In this document: piece after piece, positions 45,574 through 52,661 of the stretch
Layout: the number at the start of each line of letters is the position of its first letter
How positions within the stretch are numbered: position 1 is the first letter of the stretch
Assembly (NCBI RefSeq): GCF_003258355.1
Contig: NZ_QKPO01000007.1
Location: 62,001-126,000 of the forward strand
Direction of reading: 5' to 3'
DNA from: Confluentibacter sediminis
Lineage (GTDB): Bacteria > Bacteroidota > Bacteroidia > Flavobacteriales > Flavobacteriaceae
DNA: 64,000 nt
The notes under the pieces: model-generated
The model's input: only the letters and a program-made list of their open reading frames with translations
Database searches by the model: none
What the model was told of the DNA's origin: nothing
Translations under genes and position numbers: made by a program

Positions 45574-46743
45574 ATGAGTAACAAAAAGTTTGAAACAGAA
45601 GCCATTCGTACGCAATTAGAACGTACCGAATTTTTAGAACATACCAGTCCTATTTATTTAACTTCCAGTTTTATATTTGAAGATGCCGAAGATATGCGTG
45701 CTTCTTTCACCGAAGAAAAAGACCGTAATATTTACAGCCGTTTTACAAATCCCAATACGACTGAGTTTGTAGGTAAAGTTTGTAAAATGGAAGGTGCGGA
45801 AAGTGGATATGCTTTCGCAACAGGTATGGCTGCGGTGTTTTCAACATTTGCTGCGTTGTTAAAAAGTGGTGACCATATTGTGTCGGCACGTTCGGTATTT
45901 GGTTCTACACATGCGTTGTTTGTAAATTATCTTCCAAAATGGAATATTACCACCAGTTATTTTGATATTAATAAACCAGAAACCATAGAAAGTTTCATTA
46001 CTCCAAACACCAAGATTTTGTATGCCGAATCGCCCACAAATCCAGCGATTGACATTATCAATTTGAAGTTGTTAGGAGATATAGCCAAAAAGCATAATTT
46101 AATTTTAATCATCGACAATTGTTTTGCAACACCTTATTTGCAGCAGCCTATAAAATACGGCGCGCATTTGGTGATTCATTCAGCTACCAAATTAATTGAC
46201 GGACAAGGACGTGTTTTGGGTGGTGTCACGGTTGGAAACGCCGATTTAATAAGGGACATCTATTTGTTCTCCAGAAATACGGGGCCAGCATTATCGCCAT
46301 TTAGTGCATGGACCTTATCAAAAAGTTTAGAAACCTTGGCTGTTAGAGTTGATAAACATTGTGAAAATGCTCTGAAAGTGGCTGAATATTTAGAAAGTCA
46401 TCCCAATGTGAATTGGGTAAAATATCCATTTTTGAAATCACATCCGCAATATGAAGTAGCTAAAAAGCAAATGAAATTAGGAGGAAACATTGTCGCCTTT
46501 GAAGTGAAAGGAGGTATAGAAGCGGGGCGCAAATTTCTAAATGCCATTAGAATGTGTTCACTTTCTGCCAACTTAGGTGATACCAGGACGATTGTAACAC
46601 ATCCAGCATCAACTACACATAGTAAATTAGCCGAAGCTGATAGGTTAGAGGTTAGTATTACTGATGGTTTGGTACGTGTTTCTGTTGGATTGGAGCATGT
46701 GGATGATATTATTGCGGATTTGAAGCAAGCTTTAGAACAATAA
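45574..46743 (+). CDS. metZ: O-succinyl/acetylhomoserine sulfhydrylase (MetZ-like)
   Basis: A second PLP enzyme of the Cys/Met family, 389 residues, the MetZ length. The PLP Lys is in IHSATKLIDGQGRVLGG near residue 205; RFTNPNTTEFVGKVC and ATGMAAVFSTFAALLKSGD are family blocks. It lies after the MetX fusion, 153 bases on across two hairpin repeats, so it may be read with that operon. It could be a sulfhydrylase or a cystathionine synthase or lyase; sequence alone does not decide. Confidence 0.83.
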   Translation: MSNKKFETEAIRTQLERTEFLEHTSPIYLTSSFIFEDAEDMRASFTEEKDRNIYSRFTNPNTTEFVGKVCKMEGAESGYAFATGMAAVFSTFAALLKSGDHIVSARSVFGSTHALFVNYLPKWNITTSYFDINKPETIESFITPNTKILYAESPTNPAIDIINLKLLGDIAKKHNLILIIDNCFATPYLQQPIKYGAHLVIHSATKLIDGQGRVLGGVTVGNADLIRDIYLFSRNTGPALSPFSAWTLSKSLETLAVRVDKHCENALKVAEYLESHPNVNWVKYPFLKSHPQYEVAKKQMKLGGNIVAFEVKGGIEAGRKFLNAIRMCSLSANLGDTRTIVTHPASTTHSKLAEADRLEVSITDGLVRVSVGLEHVDDIIADLKQALEQ

Positions 46744-46745
46744 TT

Positions 46746-47537
46746 ATGAGACTATTTACTGTAGATGCTTTTACAAATATTCCTTTTAAGGGAAATCCTG
46801 CTGGCGTATGCATACTTGATAAAGCACTAAATGAAACGGATTATCATGCAATTGCCCAAGAGATGAATCTCCCCGCAACTGCTTTTGTTTATGAAGAAAA
46901 TGGCAAGTATAGGTTGAGGTGGTTTACGCCAACAAGCGAAATAGGTTTATGTGGTCATGGCACTTTGGCTACTGCTAAAATTCTGTTTGAAAAGCTGAAT
47001 GTCTCTACAGATGTTCTTGAGTTCAATACCAAAGGTGGACTGTTAACAGTAAAAAGAAAGGGTAGCCAAATTGAAATGGATTTTCCTATTGGGAAAACAC
47101 AACCTGAAGACACAAACGATACACAACTGGAAACATTTTTAGGTGAAAAGCCAATAGCCATTCATGGTGATGGCGATTTGTGCTTGGTTGAGGTTAAAAG
47201 CAGTGAGACTATTAAAAATTTAAACCCGAAATTTGACCTTTTGCTAAAACATGCTAAGAAGAAGTTTATCATTACAGCCATGTCTTCTGATGATGCGTAT
47301 GATTTTATTTCAAGGGTTTTTGTCCCAGATTTTGGTGTAGACGAAGACCCTGTTACAGGCTCGGCGCATTGCTATTTGGCTAATTATTGGAGTGAAAAAC
47401 TATCTAAAAACACACTTATTGGTTATCAAGCCTCTAAACGTGGTGGTATAGTTGAGTGTGAAATTTTAGGTAATAACCGCGTGCTTTTACGAGGTGATTG
47501 TGTGATTATGGCGGAGTTGTTGGTGGAGTGGGAGTAA
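46746..47537 (+). CDS. PhzF family isomerase-like protein
   Basis: A 263-residue protein of the phenazine-biosynthesis PhzF/diaminopimelate-epimerase fold. FKGNPAGVCIL, GLCGHGTLATAKILF and DEDPVTGSAHCYLANYW are the family blocks, and EMNLPATAFVYEE holds the conserved acid. There are no phenazine genes nearby, so a general isomerase role is more likely. It starts two bases after metZ, suggesting co-transcription. Confidence 0.9.
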   Translation: MRLFTVDAFTNIPFKGNPAGVCILDKALNETDYHAIAQEMNLPATAFVYEENGKYRLRWFTPTSEIGLCGHGTLATAKILFEKLNVSTDVLEFNTKGGLLTVKRKGSQIEMDFPIGKTQPEDTNDTQLETFLGEKPIAIHGDGDLCLVEVKSSETIKNLNPKFDLLLKHAKKKFIITAMSSDDAYDFISRVFVPDFGVDEDPVTGSAHCYLANYWSEKLSKNTLIGYQASKRGGIVECEILGNNRVLLRGDCVIMAELLVEWE

Positions 47538-47545
47538 TTTGATTT

Positions 47546-48685
47546 TTATAATTTACAATCTCCATCTAAAAAGTCTTGTTTGGTTGGATTGTATGCATTT
47601 CCACCAATTGAAAACCCTTTTTCTCTATTGCTAATTAAGGCTGTCAAGGCGCATAAATCTGTTAAAGCTATATTGCCTGTAATTGATAATCCATTACTTA
47701 AAGAGGATATGTTTTCTAAACCTGTTAAAGAAGTTAATTTATCATTGTATTCAATTTTTATGTTTCCGAAAAAATTGCCATCTGTTAAATTCGGATTCCC
47801 AATTATTGAAGTTAATTTAGTTAAGCCGCTAATGTTCTCAAGGCTTATATTACCAAAGATATCTATTTCTCCTTTTAGCTCTGATAGATTATTCAAGGCA
47901 TCTATATTTTTTAGAGCATCATTGCCCCGTAGGCTTAATTTGCTTTCAATGGAATGAATACTTTGAAAACCATCCAAACTTGATAAATTGTCATTATTAA
48001 TAATTTCTAATGAACCACTTATCGATTGCACGTTTGAGAATTGAGTAAGGTTTTGAATTTTGGTTTGAGAAATTCTGATTGATTTAGTGTTTGAACCAAC
48101 ATTCGGTAAACCGTTTAAACTTTCAAGATTTTGCATTTCTAAAAAAATAAACCCCCTTAAAGTTGAAGTTACATTTTGAAAAGCACTAAGATTATTGATT
48201 AAAGGCTGAATAATAAACAAATCACCTCCAATAGATTTTAAGCTCATAAGGCCATCAATGTTCTCAAGGGCGTTATGTCTAATCCAAAGGTCAGCTCCAA
48301 TACTTTTCAGATTAGCAAAACCATCAAGGTTTTTTATGCCATTATTGGAAATAATTAAACTACCGCCAACTTCTTCAACCTTTGAAAAAACTTCTGTTTC
48401 TTTTACGTCAGAATTACTTTCTAAAATAAAATCACCTCCAATTATTTTCAAATTACTAAAAACAGACAAATTAACAATGTCAGTTGAACTAAGAGCAGTT
48501 TCAATTCTTAAGTCACCAGTAATTTCTGTGTATTTATTATTTCCAAGTTGGTCAACTTCTGCCTGAGATTTAACTACAATATCACCGTTAAAAATATTCT
48601 CAGTAGGTTTTGAATTATTGTTGTCAGTCGAACAATTTAATAGCGCAAAGCAAAGAAGTAGGTTTAGCAGGTTTTTAGATTTCAT
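47546..48685 (-). CDS. Lipoprotein with leucine-rich (receptor-L-like) repeats
   Basis: A 379-residue surface or periplasmic lipoprotein. The signal and lipobox are NLLNLLLCFALLNC. The rest is about a dozen irregular repeats of the type LKSIGGDLWI..N-x-L-x-N-I-D-G-L, like the receptor-L-domain proteins common in Bacteroidota. No catalytic domain is seen. It is convergent with the PhzF gene and divergent from the Rrf2 gene. A binding or adhesion role is plausible but unproved. Confidence 0.8.
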   Translation of the reverse strand: MKSKNLLNLLLCFALLNCSTDNNNSKPTENIFNGDIVVKSQAEVDQLGNNKYTEITGDLRIETALSSTDIVNLSVFSNLKIIGGDFILESNSDVKETEVFSKVEEVGGSLIISNNGIKNLDGFANLKSIGADLWIRHNALENIDGLMSLKSIGGDLFIIQPLINNLSAFQNVTSTLRGFIFLEMQNLESLNGLPNVGSNTKSIRISQTKIQNLTQFSNVQSISGSLEIINNDNLSSLDGFQSIHSIESKLSLRGNDALKNIDALNNLSELKGEIDIFGNISLENISGLTKLTSIIGNPNLTDGNFFGNIKIEYNDKLTSLTGLENISSLSNGLSITGNIALTDLCALTALISNREKGFSIGGNAYNPTKQDFLDGDCKL

Positions 48686-48731
48686 GAGGGCTGTTTTATA
48701 AATTTATTTTTATTACTGATTTTTGCTAAAA

Positions 48732-48746
48732 TACAGATTATCTGTA
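48732..48746. promoter_or_regulatory. 15-base palindrome upstream of the Rrf2 gene
   Basis: TACAGAT-T-ATCTGTA is a perfect inverted repeat 50 bases before the Rrf2 ATG, in the divergent gap. It is a candidate operator for autoregulation. A TATCTTCG -7-like box at 48784-48791 lies only 5 bases before the ATG, so the mRNA may be leaderless or begin at a later start. Confidence 0.45.
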
Positions 48747-48795
48747 AAACTTTTCCGTGTCGCAAAACTTTTGTTAAAATACGTATCTTCGCAGC

Positions 48796-49206
48796 ATGCT
48801 ATCTAAAAAAACAAAATACGGTTTAAAAGCACTGACTTATATTGCCAGAAAAGGTGATAACGAGCCAGTACAAATAGGTGAGATTGCCAAAAATGAGCAT
48901 ATTTCACAAAAATTTTTAGAAAGCATATTGTTAACGTTAAGAAAATCTGGTTTTCTAGGATCTAAAAAAGGTAAACATGGCGGTTATTATTTAATTAAAA
49001 AACCGTCTGAGATTTTAATGACCGATGTCATGCGGGTTTTAGAAGGTCCCATTGCGTTAGTGTCTTGTGTCAGCTTAAACTTTTATGAAAAGTGTGATGA
49101 TTGCCCAGATGAAGCTAGTTGTAGTGTTCATAAATTGATGATTCAAGTACGGGATAGTACGCTTAATGTGTTTAGACATAATACATTAGAAGATATATCA
49201 AAGTAA
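48796..49206 (+). CDS. Rrf2 family regulator, probable cys-operon repressor
   Basis: A 136-residue winged-helix regulator. The N-terminal helix-turn-helix is KTKYGLKALTYIARKG...IAKNEHISQKFLESIL. The C-terminal part has four cysteines and a His (Cys91, 100, 103, 109, His112) in the region where IscR-type members bind an Fe-S cluster, but with other spacing. It sits 97 bases before the sulfate assimilation operon. CymR of Firmicutes belongs to the same family and controls sulfur genes, so control of the cys operon is likely. The ligand is not known. Confidence 0.88.
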   Translation: MLSKKTKYGLKALTYIARKGDNEPVQIGEIAKNEHISQKFLESILLTLRKSGFLGSKKGKHGGYYLIKKPSEILMTDVMRVLEGPIALVSCVSLNFYEKCDDCPDEASCSVHKLMIQVRDSTLNVFRHNTLEDISK

Positions 49207-49228
49207 AGATTAAAAAATTGTAAATATA

Positions 49229-49259
49229 TTTTGTGATATAGTAAAAAGTATTATTTTTG
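49229..49259 (+). promoter_or_regulatory. Promoter of the cys operon
   Basis: TTTTG (49229-49233), 18 bases, then TATTTTTG (49252-49259), matching the Bacteroidota housekeeping pattern. Transcription would start near 49266, inside the inverted repeat that follows. Confidence 0.7.
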
Positions 49260-49261
49260 TA

Positions 49262-49284
49262 ATTCCTATTAAATCGATAGGAAT
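49262..49284. promoter_or_regulatory. Inverted repeat at the predicted cys-operon start, candidate operator
   Basis: ATTCCTAT-TAAATCG-ATAGGAAT is a perfect 8-bp inverted repeat. It covers the predicted transcription start, a good place for a repressor. The half-site TAGGAAT resembles part of the CymR box of Firmicutes, also bound by an Rrf2 protein. Confidence 0.5.
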
Positions 49285-49302
49285 AATATAATACTAAGTA
49301 AA

Positions 49303-49566
49303 ATGATTGAGCAAGTGTTAATAGATTCAAATCAAACAGAGAAAACTACTTATAAAACTGATGTAGCCAAGGAAAAGCCACTTAGAAGTGTTGTGAAATC
49401 TATTAGTTGGAGAATTATAGGAACATTGGATACCATTATAATTTCTTGGTTAATAACAGGACACTTAACTTTGGCATTTCAAATAGGTTCTGTTGAGTTA
49501 GTTACAAAAATGGTACTGTACTTTTTCCATGAACGTATTTGGAATTCAATTAAATGGGGTAAATAA
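49303..49566 (+). CDS. DUF2061 small membrane protein
   Basis: An 87-residue protein with two hydrophobic segments (SWRIIGTLDTIIISWLITG and IGSVELVTKMVLYFFHE), matching DUF2061. It is the first gene of the cys operon, 9 bases before cysH. Genes of this family are often found with sulfate assimilation in flavobacteria. A role in sulfate or sulfite passage is possible, but nothing in the sequence shows it. Confidence 0.85.
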   Translation: MIEQVLIDSNQTEKTTYKTDVAKEKPLRSVVKSISWRIIGTLDTIIISWLITGHLTLAFQIGSVELVTKMVLYFFHERIWNSIKWGK

Positions 49567-49575
49567 AAGATTATA

Positions 49576-50196
49576 ATGATAAAGGAAAATCAAATAAAAG
49601 AATTAAACGAGACTTATAAAAGTGCGAAGCCCTCTGAGATTATTCAGAAGGCTTTTGAGCTTAGTAAAGAGGCGGTGGTAACTACTAATTTTAGACCTTA
49701 CGAAGCAGCTATTTTGCATGCTGTAAATTCGGTTGAAGCTAATATTCCTGTGGTTTGGTGCGATACAGGTTATAATACGCCACAAACCTACAGGCACGCC
49801 GAAAAAGTCATTAAAGAATTAAGCTTGAATATATTTTTATACGTGCCTAAACAAACCTCGGCGCATAGAGATGTAGTTATGGGGATTCCAAGTATTGATG
49901 CGCCAGAACACGCATTGTTTACAGAACAAGTGAAGTTAGAGCCTTTTAGACGTGCCATGGACGAACACAAACCAAAAGTATGGTTCACGAATTTGCGTCA
50001 GGGTCAAACAGCATTCAGAGATAGCATTGGAATTTTTAGTGTGAGTAAAGGTGGGGTTTTAAAAGTAAGTCCGTTTTACTATTGGTCTGATACTGATTTA
50101 GACAAGTACTTAGAAGAAAACAAGTTGCCAAACGAATTTAAATATTTCGATCCCACAAAAGCTTTAGAAAATAGAGAATGTGGATTACACGCCTAA
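49576..50196 (+). CDS. cysH: Phosphoadenylyl-sulfate reductase (CysH)
   Basis: Reduces activated sulfate to sulfite with thioredoxin. It has 206 residues. The adenylyl-binding region is VVWCDTGYNTPQTYRHA, and the catalytic Cys is in the C-terminal RECGLHA. Only two cysteines are present, so the paired CC motifs that hold the [4Fe-4S] cluster of APS reductases are absent, which points to PAPS as substrate. No APS kinase (cysC) is in the cluster. It is slightly shorter than E. coli CysH (about 244). Confidence 0.9.
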   Translation: MIKENQIKELNETYKSAKPSEIIQKAFELSKEAVVTTNFRPYEAAILHAVNSVEANIPVVWCDTGYNTPQTYRHAEKVIKELSLNIFLYVPKQTSAHRDVVMGIPSIDAPEHALFTEQVKLEPFRRAMDEHKPKVWFTNLRQGQTAFRDSIGIFSVSKGGVLKVSPFYYWSDTDLDKYLEENKLPNEFKYFDPTKALENRECGLHA

Positions 50197-50202
50197 AAAG
50201 TT

Positions 50203-50290
50203 AGAAAGTTAAAAGGTTAAAAAGGTTAGAAAGTTGTTAGTCCTAAATATTATAGAAAACCAACAACCAGCAACCAGCGACCAACAACCA
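50203..50290. repeat. GGTTGTTGG-type repeat in the cysH-cysD gap
   Basis: The left part is a tandem of AGTTAGAAAGTTAAAAGG-like units (50199-50242); the right part is AAACCAACAACCAGCAACC with ACCAACAACC (50257-50290). The right end belongs to the same family as the ends at 51328 and 60991. It fills nearly the whole gap before cysD. Confidence 0.55.
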
Positions 50291-50299
50291 TAAAATATT

Positions 50300-51214
50300 A
50301 TGAGTACAATAAAAAAAGATACATCAAACATTAATTCACTAGAAAACGAGGCGATTTATATTCTTAGGGAAGTAGCCGCTCAGTTTGAAAAACCTGTATT
50401 GTTATTTTCTGGTGGAAAAGATTCTATAACCTTGGTAAGATTAGCGGTTAAAGCATTTTATCCAGCAAAAATTCCGTTTCCATTAATGCATATTGATACG
50501 GGGCACAATTTCCCTGAAACGATTGAATTTAGAGACCGTTTGGTGAAAGAATTAGGATTGGAATTGATAGTTAGAAACGTTCAGGATTCTATTGATGAAG
50601 GGAAGGTGAAAGAAGAATCTGGAAGATATGCCAGTAGAAATCAATTGCAAACAACCACGCTTTTAGATGCTATTGAAGAATTTAAATTTGATGCGTGTAT
50701 TGGTGGGGCGCGTCGTGATGAGGAAAAAGCGAGAGCTAAAGAACGTATTTTTTCGGTTCGTGATGATTTTGGTCAATGGGATGAAAAAAACCAACGTCCC
50801 GAATTGTTCGATATGCTTAACGGACAAATTAATTTGGGACAAAATGTACGTGTATTCCCGATTTCAAACTGGACAGAATTAGATGTTTGGTCTTATATAG
50901 AAAGAGAAAATATTGAGATTCCGTCTATCTATTTTGCGCATACTCGTAAAGTGTTTTTAAGAGATGGTTTGATTTGGTCTGCGGATGATGAAGTAGTTTA
51001 CAGAGATGCCCATGAAGAAGTTATTGAAGAATTAGTGCGTTTTAGAACTGTAGGTGATATGAGTTGTACCGCAGCGGTATTATCTGATGCGACAACCATT
51101 TCGAAAGTCGTTGAGGAAATTAGAGAGTCAACGATTTCTGAACGTGGTGCGCGTATTGACGATAAACGTTCTGAAGCAGCGATGGAAAAACGTAAACAAC
51201 AGGGGTATTTTTAA
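50300..51214 (+). CDS. cysD: Sulfate adenylyltransferase subunit 2
   Basis: The catalytic subunit of ATP sulfurylase; it forms APS from sulfate and ATP together with CysN. It has 304 residues, the family length. The PP-loop is LLFSGGKDSITLVRLA, followed by PLMHIDTGHNFPETIEFRD and GGARRDEEKARAKERIFS. The GTPase partner is encoded next, beyond a 148-base gap filled by a repeat element. Confidence 0.96.
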   Translation: MSTIKKDTSNINSLENEAIYILREVAAQFEKPVLLFSGGKDSITLVRLAVKAFYPAKIPFPLMHIDTGHNFPETIEFRDRLVKELGLELIVRNVQDSIDEGKVKEESGRYASRNQLQTTTLLDAIEEFKFDACIGGARRDEEKARAKERIFSVRDDFGQWDEKNQRPELFDMLNGQINLGQNVRVFPISNWTELDVWSYIERENIEIPSIYFAHTRKVFLRDGLIWSADDEVVYRDAHEEVIEELVRFRTVGDMSCTAAVLSDATTISKVVEEIRESTISERGARIDDKRSEAAMEKRKQQGYF

Positions 51215-51216
51215 AT

Positions 51217-51358
51217 AGTTGATGGTTGTTAGTTACTGGTTAATAGTAACTAATAAACTTTTAAAAATTCAAACAAAAAGTTAATAAAATTATGTTGTTG
51301 AGATTTTTTTTGGGATTTAGTAAAGTCTAATAACCTAAAACCAACAACCAAAAACCAA
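51217..51358. mobile_element. MITE-like element between cysD and cysN
   Basis: The gap is bounded by imperfect inverted ends: left TGGTTGTTAGTTACTGGTTA (from 51223), right reverse-complement TGGTTTTTGGTTGTTGGTTT (from 51358). The right end is almost identical to the left flank of the four-helix-bundle gene at 60587-60612. There is no ORF inside. It looks like a short non-coding relative of that cassette, tolerated between two operon genes. Confidence 0.55.
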
Positions 51359-51362
51359 TATA

Positions 51363-52610
51363 ATGGAAGTAATAAAAATTGCAACAGCAGGAAGTGTAGA
51401 TGATGGAAAAAGTACCTTAATAGGGCGCATACTTTATGATACAAAATCACTAACTACCGATAAGTTAGAAGCTATAGAAAAAACCAGTAAACAAAGAGGT
51501 TACGATTATTTAGATTTTTCTTTGGCAACAGATGGTTTGGTGGCTGAAAGAGAGCAGGGTATTACCATTGATGTGGCTCATATCTATTTTTCAACAGCTA
51601 AAAAAAGTTACATCATTGCCGATACACCTGGTCATGTGGAATACACCAGAAATATGGTGACTGGAGCTTCAACATCGCAAGCATCTATTATTTTAATTGA
51701 TGCTAGAAAAGGTGTGATTGAACAAACCAATCGTCATTTCTTCATCAACAATTTATTAAGAATTAAAGATGTTGTGGTTGCTATTAACAAAATGGATTTG
51801 GTGGATTATTCTGAAGAGATTTATAATAAAATCAAAGCAGATTTTTCTGAATTAATGAGCAAGAGGGATTACCAAGATCAAAAAATAACTTTTATTCCTG
51901 TTAGTGCTTTAAAAGGGGATAATGTGGTTAATAAATCTAACAATATGCCTTGGTATAAAGGTCAGGCTTTGTTAGAGCATTTTGAGCAATTGGATAAAGC
52001 AGATATTTTTAATATGGGTACGCCTCGTTTTCCGGTACAATATGTGATTCGTCCTAAAACGGAAGAATTCCATGATTTTAGAGGCTATGCGGGTAAAGTA
52101 TACGGTGGCGAGTTAAGTGTTGGTGATGATATTTTGGTGTTGCCTTCAAAAACCAGATCAAAAATTAAAGAGATTTATTTTTATGATCAAAAGTACCAAA
52201 CGGCGTCCAGACGTTCTTCAGTAACGATTACTTTGGAAAATGATATTAATGTAAGTCGTGGCGACATGATTGTTAAAGAAGGCGATTTACCAACCATTGA
52301 TAAAGAATTTACGGCCAATGTATGTTGGATGGATTCCACGCAGTTGGTTCCTGGTGCGAAATATGTCGTGCAACACGGTGTTAATAAAGTATTGGCGAAA
52401 GTTGATAGAATCAATCATAAAATACATCCCGATTATTCTGGAATAGAAAAAGATGTTACAGGATTGGGAGTGAACGATATTGCTTCAGTAACATTCAAAT
52501 TAAATAAGCCGATTTTTTACGACCAGTTTAAAAACCACAGAACCAATGGTTCTTTTATCTTAATAGATACGCAATCCAATAATACGGTTGGAGCAGGCTT
52601 TATCCAGTAA
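51363..52610 (+). CDS. cysN: Sulfate adenylyltransferase subunit 1 (GTPase)
   Basis: A GTPase of the elongation-factor type that drives APS formation by CysD. It has 415 residues, shorter than E. coli CysN (475), and without a C-terminal APS kinase domain. G1 is GSVDDGKSTLIGRIL, G3 is DTPGHVEYTRNM and G4 is NKMDLVDY; two beta-barrel domains follow. The missing CysC fusion matters because CysH looks PAPS-specific. Confidence 0.95.
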   Translation: MEVIKIATAGSVDDGKSTLIGRILYDTKSLTTDKLEAIEKTSKQRGYDYLDFSLATDGLVAEREQGITIDVAHIYFSTAKKSYIIADTPGHVEYTRNMVTGASTSQASIILIDARKGVIEQTNRHFFINNLLRIKDVVVAINKMDLVDYSEEIYNKIKADFSELMSKRDYQDQKITFIPVSALKGDNVVNKSNNMPWYKGQALLEHFEQLDKADIFNMGTPRFPVQYVIRPKTEEFHDFRGYAGKVYGGELSVGDDILVLPSKTRSKIKEIYFYDQKYQTASRRSSVTITLENDINVSRGDMIVKEGDLPTIDKEFTANVCWMDSTQLVPGAKYVVQHGVNKVLAKVDRINHKIHPDYSGIEKDVTGLGVNDIASVTFKLNKPIFYDQFKNHRTNGSFILIDTQSNNTVGAGFIQ

Positions 52611-52661
52611 AAAGTTTTAAAGTTAAAAAGCACATTACTTTCAACATTTAAACTTAAAGAA

